Source: a virus. Taken from it: DNA of 64,000 bases. A model generated the notes under the pieces. The model saw only the letters and a program-made list of their open reading frames with translations, ran no database searches and was not told the origin of the DNA. Position numbers and translations under genes: made by a program. The stretch covers positions 1 through 64,000 of IMG/VR virus record IMGVR_UViG_3300050120_000115. One strand, written 5' to 3'. Below, one piece after another: positions 58,176 to 64,000 of the stretch (its first letter is position 1; each line of letters begins with the position of its first letter).

Positions 58176-58621
58176 TGCGATTTCCTTTTATTTGCTGTTA
58201 TTTTTGCGCAAGCCCTACACCTGCGCGCACCATCTGGATCAATGTACAGATTACTTCCTTGGTATTCGTGTCCGCGAGGACAATGGGTTTTTCTACCTTG
58301 ACCATTATCTATAGCATTATCCACATTAGACAATAATCTTAAATGATTAGGATTGCAACATGGCCTGTTCTTGCATATGTGATCTACCGTCATTCCTTTT
58401 GGTATATATCCGTTAACAGACATCCACACAACTCTGTGTGCTGTTGTCCCCGCGTTACCTCCATCCCCAGTTCTCCACCCAATTTGTCCATAGCCATGAT
58501 TCCCTATACTAAGTTTCCAAGGCCAACAGTCATCTTCTAACCCAATGTTAACCCTGTCAAAGACTCTATCTATTACTCTTTGAGGAACTTCTTGCGTGGA
58601 AGGCGGTGCGCACTTATCCAT
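58172..58621 (-). CDS. HNH endonuclease
   Basis: 149 residues. EDDCWPWKLSIGNHGYGQIGW, then AHRVVWMSVNGYIPKGMTVDHICKNRPCCNPNHLRLLSNVDNA (HNH with CC-type zinc) and C-terminal CPRGHEY...CRACAK. This is the common phage homing HNH type. It lies between SSB and a membrane gene, overlapping the latter (ATGA-type), so probably a mobile insertion tolerated in the operon. Confidence 0.85.
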   Translation of the reverse strand: MDKCAPPSTQEVPQRVIDRVFDRVNIGLEDDCWPWKLSIGNHGYGQIGWRTGDGGNAGTTAHRVVWMSVNGYIPKGMTVDHICKNRPCCNPNHLRLLSNVDNAIDNGQGRKTHCPRGHEYQGSNLYIDPDGARRCRACAKITANKRKSQ

Positions 58622-58623
58622 GG

Positions 58624-59052
58624 CTAAAATGGAGGCTCTTCATCAAACGCATACGTTACTGGAGCGGCCTTGGTATATCCATTTGTTTCGGAACGGGGAG
58701 TACGGAGAACTGAGGCAGTTGCCCATTTCAAACTTGGAGCAATTTCATCAGCGTTGATCTCAAATGCATTACGCTTCTCTCCAGTTACAGTTTCGTAGGA
58801 GCGCTGTTCTAGCCTACCCGTTACCACCACCCTGTCTCCCCGACCTAGAGAAATAGCTACGTTCTCCGCTAGCGGACCATACGCAACCACGTCGAAGAAG
58901 GAGGTTGATTCCTCCCACTCTTGACTCTGACGATTCTGCCAGCGGCGATTGACCGCTACTCCTAGCTGTACACTGGCCTGCCCTGAGTTCAGGAACTTAA
59001 GTTGTGGATCGCGAGTTACATTACCCGAAACCGTTATAGTGTTATCTGACAT
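58624..59052 (-). CDS. ssb: single-stranded DNA-binding protein
   Basis: 142 residues. OB-fold pattern (NTITVSGNVTRDPQLKFLNSGQASVQLGVAVNRRW, SFFDVVAYGPLAENVAISLGRGDRVVVTGRLEQRSY) and an acidic tip ending DEEPPF for partner binding. The linker is short, about 30 residues. Protects single strands during replication and recombination with ERF/YqaJ/RecA. Confidence 0.93.
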   Translation of the reverse strand: MSDNTITVSGNVTRDPQLKFLNSGQASVQLGVAVNRRWQNRQSQEWEESTSFFDVVAYGPLAENVAISLGRGDRVVVTGRLEQRSYETVTGEKRNAFEINADEIAPSLKWATASVLRTPRSETNGYTKAAPVTYAFDEEPPF

Positions 59053-59270
59053 TATTCTGCCTCCGTAAAATCGATGTAGTAATCCTTGCCGAGATTCAAG
59101 TGGGCTGGCGTTTCGGAGGTCTTAATGCTTACTGAGATCTCTCCGCTGGGGGTTGTCCTGAAGAATTCCTCGTTCTCCAGCGACGATCCTGCCTGCACCG
59201 GACGCAACTTGAAGTTGACCGTTCCATACATGTCTCGCGTCTCCGAATAGCATGTAAACTTTGCTCTCAT
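59052..59270 (-). CDS. hypothetical protein between SSB and ERF
   Basis: 72 residues, beta-rich (MRAKFTCYSETRDMYGTVNFKLRPV), ending DYYIDFTEAE. The position suggests a recombination accessory, but there is no motif. Abuts SSB (stop/start share a base). Confidence 0.6.
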   Translation of the reverse strand: MRAKFTCYSETRDMYGTVNFKLRPVQAGSSLENEEFFRTTPSGEISVSIKTSETPAHLNLGKDYYIDFTEAE

Positions 59271-59279
59271 GATTATCTC

Positions 59280-60092
59280 TTACTTTCTAGCCAACGGTGT
59301 GTAATTCGGGTGTGCCTCAAGCTTGGCCTTAACCCGCTTGAACTCGTCTACTGTCAACTCATCGTTGGCACTGATGCTCCGGCCAATGATGTTATCGATG
59401 AGGTCACGCATACCCTGGTCGTCCATTCCGATGTTCTTGATGGATACAGCCCAGATCATTTGAGACTGTGCTTTGGAAACGAGGGTTCCAGTGGGCGCTG
59501 GTGCGGAGCCTGCAGTGTTAGCGATCTTCTCGTTCATCCCCGTTGTCGGCGCCGGAGCAGAAGGTGCGGGTGCTGATCGAGATGACTGCTGATTTTGCGC
59601 CGGGGCGGGACGAGGGGTTTCAGGAGCGATACCCACTACCTTCGTACCTACTGTATCGGGATCTGGGTCACCAGTCACAAGCTTGAACTGCTGCTTATAA
59701 AAATACTTCTCAGCCATTGACATAGCCGCCGCCATGGATTTGTCGTTCGAGTTTTCATTCTCCCCGACAACGATTGCAGTGGTGTGAGAATTGTCAGGGC
59801 CGGTCATCTCGTAGGCCATAATGACCTGAGCCCAGTGCTGGTGACCGATTACCGTTCCTTCATGGTTGAAGATATCAGTATCCCACGACTTAGCACTCTG
59901 TAGCTGCGGAACAATATTAAGATTTTCCTCTACCAGAAGTGGCTGGATAGCCTCAATAATCTGCTCAATGCCTACAACCTTATAGTCCCTTCCGCCTCCG
60001 ATGCCAGCTACCTCTACACCTTTTTGAAGACGGCCAACCCTTCCGGTAACGGCAAGAATAGCCTCGTGAACCGACTTTGAACCTACAGCCAT
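59280..60092 (-). CDS. ERF-family single-strand annealing protein
   Basis: 270 residues. The ERF core is clear: SVHEAILAVTGRVGRLQKG, IEQIIEAIQPLLVEENLNIVP, and DKSMAAAMSMAEKYFYKQQFKLVTGDPDPD. The Ala/Pro-rich linker precedes a C-terminal helical tail. With YqaJ exonuclease it forms a Red/RecT-like recombinase pair. GGAGGAATAAA site; own promoter at 60120-60148. Confidence 0.9.
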   Translation of the reverse strand: MAVGSKSVHEAILAVTGRVGRLQKGVEVAGIGGGRDYKVVGIEQIIEAIQPLLVEENLNIVPQLQSAKSWDTDIFNHEGTVIGHQHWAQVIMAYEMTGPDNSHTTAIVVGENENSNDKSMAAAMSMAEKYFYKQQFKLVTGDPDPDTVGTKVVGIAPETPRPAPAQNQQSSRSAPAPSAPAPTTGMNEKIANTAGSAPAPTGTLVSKAQSQMIWAVSIKNIGMDDQGMRDLIDNIIGRSISANDELTVDEFKRVKAKLEAHPNYTPLARK

Positions 60093-60119
60093 TTTATTCC
60101 TCCAATTCGATCTGTTCTC

Positions 60120-60148
60120 AGTATAGCAGGTTGCTGTACTAAAGTCAA
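60120..60148 (-). promoter_or_regulatory. promoter for ERF-SSB operon
   Basis: Minus-strand TTGACT (60148-60143), 17 bases, TGC-TATACT (60125-60120). Confidence 0.85.
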
Positions 60149-60166
60149 CACGTATTTCGTTTTTCT

Positions 60167-60397
60167 TTAATGCTCATTCATCAGGTGGATCATTAATTCG
60201 TACTCCGGGCCAGAACCAATGAACACATAAGGAGCCTTGGGTCGCGTTTGGAATAGCCCCTGAGCAGGTTCGATGGTGTACAGATCTGCTAGCACTACTT
60301 CGGGATCGTTTTCCATGGTCGGGTCAACCAACACCGTTACAATATCCGACTCCGGGGGAAGGGTCCTTAAGTGCGAGACCAACTCAATTACATTCAT
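60167..60397 (-). CDS. hypothetical protein, 76 aa
   Basis: MNVIELVSHLRTLPPESDIVTVLVDPTMENDPEVV: an alpha/beta pattern often seen in small phage proteins. Overlaps the upstream stop (ATGA). No family assignment. Confidence 0.65.
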   Translation of the reverse strand: MNVIELVSHLRTLPPESDIVTVLVDPTMENDPEVVLADLYTIEPAQGLFQTRPKAPYVFIGSGPEYELMIHLMNEH

Positions 60398-60633
60398 GCT
60401 ATCAAGTTGAAGTGACTACCAGCTCTATATGCTATTTCCGCAACGCGGCCAAGACGGTCTTCAATATCCTTGATCATATCGTATTGTTGGTTAACCACGG
60501 CCACCAGACTAACTATGTCCTGTCGCAATCCTTTATTCTCATCCCCCAGACGGTTAACCTCATAAACAATACTCTCCACATACTTGCGAGTATGCCAGCT
60601 ATCAAAATCAGTCCACTCTGGTGCTCTAATCAT
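60394..60633 (-). CDS. hypothetical coiled-coil protein, 79 aa
   Basis: TRKYVESIVYEVNRLGDENKGLRQDIVSLVAVVNQQYDMIKDIEDRLG shows heptad spacing. Coupled on both sides by ATGA overlaps. Function unknown. Confidence 0.65.
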   Translation of the reverse strand: MIRAPEWTDFDSWHTRKYVESIVYEVNRLGDENKGLRQDIVSLVAVVNQQYDMIKDIEDRLGRVAEIAYRAGSHFNLIA

Positions 60634-60824
60634 AGGTCCTCTCCCATGCTCATCTGCCAGTCATCGTACTCTCTGCTAGACCTTGACACTTCTTTGTCTT
60701 CAAGTTCCGTCAGCCTGTCATTCAACGCATCTACGTTAGCTACTAGATTGAGTATGATGTCCGTGCGCACCTCTCCAGGAAGATCGTCCCACGGGATTAC
60801 TGAGGACGTGCCTTCGCCCCACAT
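60630..60824 (-). CDS. hypothetical protein, 64 aa
   Basis: MWGEGTSSVIPWDDLPGEVRTDIILNLVANVDALNDRLTELEDKEV: short helical protein. ATG 60824 overlaps the exonuclease stop (TAATG), preferred over a farther in-frame start inside the exonuclease gene. Confidence 0.6.
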   Translation of the reverse strand: MWGEGTSSVIPWDDLPGEVRTDIILNLVANVDALNDRLTELEDKEVSRSSREYDDWQMSMGEDL

Positions 60825-61879
60825 TATTTCACCAGCAAAGTTCGAGAACCGGGGGAGGACTTCAAGTAACGAGACCACACCTCAGGCTCAGAAGCTTCCA
60901 GAGATTTAGCATCAAAGGTTGTACGGTCCTGGCCAGACTTAAAGGTCAGTACCAGTTCGTTACTGTATACCGCTGCTTCGTGATCCCCTAGTCTAGATAC
61001 AATCTTGGTACGTAGGGCCTTCTCTCTCTCGGTAGCCTTCTTAGTTTCCTCTTTCGCCGCGACGAAATTCTGCACCATTAGATAGTCATCGTCATCCATG
61101 TCGAGAACCTTGTCCGGGGTAGAGCGGGGGAAGCGGGCAGAGATTAACTCCTCCGTCGTGTCAGAGCCATCGATTTCTGGCTCAATCTCGTATACAACGT
61201 TAGCCCAAAAAGCGGACTCTGCCTCACAGATGTCCAGAGCAACCTTGTCATCCCAGATTAAATCGTCATCGGGGAGTTTTCCTAGTTTTCGAACGACCAG
61301 TCCTTGTCCGCCAACAAGAGCAGCGAAAGTAACATGGTATACTTCAATACCCAAAGACGCAAGAACGATGCCATAGTGGTAGCCCTGAATAAGATATGTC
61401 TCTGGTACCTTACCTTTAGCCCATTTGTTCGCCGCGCCGTTGGTAGCGATACCCGTGGTTTTAACTTCCACGATGTCTATGATGCCAGGGGGGATCTCCG
61501 TGCTGTGCCAAACCGTCACTTTCCCCGCTGGGAATTGCTCAGAGGGTTCTACCTCAACGTAGTCCAGGTTCACGAACATAAAAGGGTAGTCGGGGGAAGA
61601 GGACCAAGCAAGGACGGGCCACTCAACAAGAGCCTTGTTAAACTTCTGAGCGTAGGCTTCTCCAATGACTGGCTCCAGACGATGCCCCCACTCTGTCGCT
61701 TCGTTCCCTGTGAACTCTCTAACAGTTTTACCGGCCTTCTCACTCCAAAGCTGGAATGAACTTCCGTACTGATTAAGCCCCAAAATTGTACCGGCGTCTG
61801 ACCCGCCGATGCCTTTAGCGCGTTCGGCTAGCCACTCTTCCTCCGATAGATCCCAAGTTGGGATTATGTTAACACTCAA
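60824..61879 (-). CDS. YqaJ-family recombination exonuclease
   Basis: About 351 residues. Lambda-exo/YqaJ core: GIGGSDAGTILGLNQYGSSFQLWSEKAGK, EWGHRLEPVIGEAY (Glu), GIIDIVEVKTTG (D and ExK), and PETYLIQGYHYGIVLA. It resects double-strand ends to give substrate to ERF. The start is TTG 61879 (GAGGAG upstream, TTGA overlap with the preceding stop), or GTG 61885. The C-terminal 120 residues are helical and extra. Confidence 0.88.
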   Translation of the reverse strand: MSVNIIPTWDLSEEEWLAERAKGIGGSDAGTILGLNQYGSSFQLWSEKAGKTVREFTGNEATEWGHRLEPVIGEAYAQKFNKALVEWPVLAWSSSPDYPFMFVNLDYVEVEPSEQFPAGKVTVWHSTEIPPGIIDIVEVKTTGIATNGAANKWAKGKVPETYLIQGYHYGIVLASLGIEVYHVTFAALVGGQGLVVRKLGKLPDDDLIWDDKVALDICEAESAFWANVVYEIEPEIDGSDTTEELISARFPRSTPDKVLDMDDDDYLMVQNFVAAKEETKKATEREKALRTKIVSRLGDHEAAVYSNELVLTFKSGQDRTTFDAKSLEASEPEVWSRYLKSSPGSRTLLVK

Positions 61880-62154
61880 CTCCACTCCTCTACTAATTCA
61901 TACGTCTGTGCAAAGATGTCTGGTTTACAGGGATAAAACTCTTCAGCCACACCCTTAATTACGTAATCCCCCTGCTTGGCTATCATTGTTCCCTCTAGTG
62001 TTTCTATCTCTAGTTGCTTGATGTCACTGGTAGCAATCACGGGTTCAACGTACTGAGAACCAGCTATCCATTTATTGATGGCTATGACGTGTGACGTACT
62101 TCCACCAAATTTTATGGCCTCTACCTCAACTGGTTTCTTACGGTATCTTGCCAT
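61876..62154 (-). CDS. conserved phage protein, 92 aa
   Basis: MARYRKKPVEVEAIKF ... GDYVIKGVAEEFYPCKPDIFAQTYELV matches a small protein seen in very many phages of Gram-positive bacteria, of unknown function. Coupled to the exonuclease gene by TTGA overlap. Confidence 0.8.
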   Translation of the reverse strand: MARYRKKPVEVEAIKFGGSTSHVIAINKWIAGSQYVEPVIATSDIKQLEIETLEGTMIAKQGDYVIKGVAEEFYPCKPDIFAQTYELVEEWS

Positions 62155-62384
62155 TATTTTTTACCTTTCGCGAGACGAATACTACGGGCGATATTTTCCT
62201 CTAGATCTATCTTACCACCATCATGCAGGGAGGCACACGTTGCGTGGACGTTGCCCAGTGAAATGCCGGTGGCTTTTTGAAGGTCGCGGTAGGACGGACC
62301 ATAACTGCGCTCCTTGTACCACTCCTTAATAGCAGAGAGTACTATGCGTTCGTTGTCAAGTCGTTTGTCCATGGTGTTCATCAT
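62154..62384 (-). CDS. LexA-type winged-HTH protein without peptidase
   Basis: 76 residues. LDNERIVLSAIKEWYKERSYGPSYRDLQKATGISLGNVHATCASLHDGGKIDLEENIARSIRL is the LexA DNA-binding domain pattern. The S24 peptidase part is absent, so it cannot self-cleave. It may compete with host LexA at SOS boxes or regulate the phage operon (inference). ATGA overlap upstream. Confidence 0.8.
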   Translation of the reverse strand: MMNTMDKRLDNERIVLSAIKEWYKERSYGPSYRDLQKATGISLGNVHATCASLHDGGKIDLEENIARSIRLAKGKK

Positions 62385-62578
62385 TTCCCCCGCGCCAAAA
62401 AAACTCCGAGTAATTCATCGTCACTCATTCGTTGGGCCGCCTTGTCGGTAGCAGGTGCCCAACCCCACCAATTACATTGGTGGCAATAGCAGGGGTTTCT
62501 ATTTCCTTCTCCGTCATTACAATAATACTGAGGGGGGTCACTAGTTAGGATCATTCTTGTATCAGGAATATGTCTCAT
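62381..62578 (-). CDS. hypothetical Cys-rich protein, 65 aa
   Basis: MRHIPDTRMILTSDPPQYYCNDG...PCYCHQCNWWGW: CYCHQC suggests a zinc site. ATG 62578 overlaps the upstream stop (ATGA), with GGGGGAGGA before it. Unknown function. Confidence 0.65.
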   Translation of the reverse strand: MRHIPDTRMILTSDPPQYYCNDGEGNRNPCYCHQCNWWGWAPATDKAAQRMSDDELLGVFLARGK

Positions 62579-62892
62579 TCCTCCCCCTCCGAAAATTCTG
62601 CATCCCAATCCTCTGGTGTTCCAAGTCTCACTACGTGGATGAAGAAGTCTCCATTATCGTCATCCATCTCCTTGTCGGACATTGGTACCCCAGCATGATT
62701 CATGCAGACTTGATCAGTACAGTAACCATTGTCTACTCCATACTGTAGCCACGTATCAAAGTTCATCTCCGGCGACTCAATTTTTTCGGCGGGGAGAATA
62801 CGGGTTATACCAGGACCGCATATTGGACAGTCTTCGTCATCTAAGTGACTCGACTCGTAGTGCGTTTGCGCTCCACAGTTATATATTCTCAT
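62575..62892 (-). CDS. hypothetical zinc-binding acidic protein
   Basis: 105 residues. MRIYNCGAQTHYESSHLDDEDCPICGPG gives one CxxC with nearby His and Cys; a later CTDQVCMNHAG may complete it. Very acidic C-terminus. Overlaps the RecA stop by 14 bases. Confidence 0.65.
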   Translation of the reverse strand: MRIYNCGAQTHYESSHLDDEDCPICGPGITRILPAEKIESPEMNFDTWLQYGVDNGYCTDQVCMNHAGVPMSDKEMDDDNGDFFIHVVRLGTPEDWDAEFSEGEE

Positions 62893-63901
62893 TGGTCTCC
62901 CCGAACATTGCCTTATCTACTGCCTCTTTAACCATGGCGTAAGTCTCAGGTTCGTTAGATAGGCGCTCCTTACCCTTCGTCTGACCATTCGCGAATTTCT
63001 CACCCTCGAAGTAGGTCCATGATCCGTTGTCCATCTTGGCGAGCACTCCCGTCTTAACTGCCGCGTCATAGAGGGAATTTTCCTTCGCCGCGCCCTTGCC
63101 CAAAATGATGTCAAACTTAGCCACCTTGTACGCAGCGGCCATCTTGTTTTTCACTACCTTTACTTCGGTTTTGTTTCCAATGATGGTATCACCATCCTTG
63201 ATGGCGTCCCGCTTACGAATATCAAGACGAATAGATGCGTAAAATTTGAGGGCGCGTCCCCCACTGGTCGTCTCCGGTGATCCGTATTGGACACCGATTT
63301 TCTCACGTAATTGGTTAATGAAGAAGAGGATTGTTCCAGAACGTGCAGTACTTGATACAAGTTTAGCTAGACCATCGCTCATAACCTTGGCGAGACGACC
63401 GATATTAGCATCCCCGATCTCACCCTCTAATGCGGCTCGGGGAACCATGGAGTTTACAGAGTCAATGACGATGACACCGAACCGTTCACTTCGTGCCAGG
63501 CGATTAGCAATCTCAAGAACCTGCTCAGCGGTATCTGGTTGTGAAAGGTATAGATCGTCTACGTTAACGTCGAGGGCACGCATGTACTCGGGGTCAATGG
63601 CATACTCCATGTCAAGATAGGCGCAAAGAAGTCCGGCCTTCTGCGCCTCAGCAACCAAGTGGATAGCCAGGGTTGACTTGCCGCTGGATTCTGGCCCATA
63701 AACCTCTACAATTCTACCACGCGGGAAACCACCGATCCCAAGAGCATCGTCTAGAGAAGGGATACCAGAAGAGATAGCCTCCGTGGGGACAATGGTATCA
63801 TCACCCATACGGATGATGGAACCCTTGCCGAAGGTAGCATCGATGTCAGCTAGGACACTCTTAAGACGATCCTCCGTAGCTATCGGTTTCTTAACTACCA
63901 T
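62879..63901 (-). CDS. recA: RecA recombinase
   Basis: 340 residues, full length. Walker A GPESSGKST (about 69-76), Walker B VIVIDSVNSMVP, L2-type FINQLREKIGVQYGSPETTSGGRALKFYAS. The usual AEHALDP motif reads MEYAIDPEY, with Tyr in place of His. A short C-terminus without the host acidic tail may give a less restrained enzyme. It would drive strand exchange in phage replication. Confidence 0.95.
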   Translation of the reverse strand: MVVKKPIATEDRLKSVLADIDATFGKGSIIRMGDDTIVPTEAISSGIPSLDDALGIGGFPRGRIVEVYGPESSGKSTLAIHLVAEAQKAGLLCAYLDMEYAIDPEYMRALDVNVDDLYLSQPDTAEQVLEIANRLARSERFGVIVIDSVNSMVPRAALEGEIGDANIGRLAKVMSDGLAKLVSSTARSGTILFFINQLREKIGVQYGSPETTSGGRALKFYASIRLDIRKRDAIKDGDTIIGNKTEVKVVKNKMAAAYKVAKFDIILGKGAAKENSLYDAAVKTGVLAKMDNGSWTYFEGEKFANGQTKGKERLSNEPETYAMVKEAVDKAMFGETNENI

Positions 63902-64000
63902 AGTAGTACCACGGACCCAGCGAGTAACCTAAAAGTGTGAGGGTTGTCTCTGCCTGATGGAAAAGACCTGCCTCGAAACTTCCGTCCTCGTGATCCTTGA
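63891..64000 (-). CDS. partial CDS at window edge
   Basis: The last 35 or so codons of a leftward gene enter from the right edge (KDHEDGSFEAGLFHQAETTLTLLGYSLGPWYYYGS, stop TAA at 63891-63893). Its stop overlaps the RecA start by 11 bases, the coupling style of this operon. Too short to identify. Confidence 0.5.
   Translation of the reverse strand, partial: KDHEDGSFEAGLFHQAETTLTLLGYSLGPWYYYGS

Noticed and set aside
1-64000. CRISPR array, insertion sequence or integrase/attachment site
   Set aside because: No regularly spaced direct repeats, transposase or site-specific recombinase found. A temperate lifestyle cannot be excluded because the genome is not complete in this window.

Overview
This window looks like about 64 kb of a large contractile-tailed (myovirus-type) bacteriophage genome. 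The base composition is mid-range by eye. The host is probably an actinobacterium. The strongest host clue is a WhiB-family iron-sulfur regulator gene (56102-56461), a family confined to Actinobacteria and their phages. Supporting clues are leaderless genes behind extended -10 promoters and phage families usual in actinophages (DUF2493/SLOG, a two-protein holin region, actinophage-type HNH and metallophosphoesterase genes). A sheath protein, tube, gp25-like wedge, baseplate-J protein and gpI-like protein show that the tail is contractile.

Layout. (1) 1-1450: two small rightward genes, two strong promoters and a structured untranslated RNA. (2) 1494-6124, leftward: a tightly overlapping operon with a SLOG protein, small membrane proteins, an intein-containing RtcB RNA ligase and a DUF4406/dNMP-kinase fusion. 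(3) 6206-13892, leftward: about 35 tRNA genes that together cover all twenty amino acids. They are interrupted by three related HNH endonuclease genes and separated by spacers that fold into long hairpins. One spacer carries the halves of a tRNA in swapped order. (4) 14310-56128, rightward: small leader genes with a Holliday-junction-resolvase-like nuclease, then terminase, portal, protease-scaffold fusion, capsid, neck, sheath, tube, frameshifted tail chaperone, tape measure, baseplate, a collagen-like fibre, GH26 and GH16 glycosidases, a glycosyltransferase, glycine-rich adhesin, cysteine-peptidase endolysins, holin-like proteins and a metallophosphoesterase. (5) 56102-64000, leftward: the WhiB-like regulator, HNH genes, a Tad1/Acb2-like putative anti-defence protein, SSB, ERF annealing protein, YqaJ exonuclease, a LexA-type HTH protein and RecA.

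How it works together. ERF, YqaJ, SSB, RecA and the resolvase-like nuclease make a complete recombination set. The tRNA array plus RtcB suggests a phage that supplies and perhaps repairs its own translation apparatus, as T4 does with other enzymes against host anticodon nucleases. The tail carries several polysaccharide-active enzymes, consistent with a glycan-coated host. The most unusual part is the tRNA array. It has a permuted tRNA candidate, recurring hairpin spacers with unrelated but self-complementary closing stems, and several tRNAs with non-canonical T-loops or C at position 33, all in the same genome as an RNA ligase. All calls come from reading the sequence; no database search was run.
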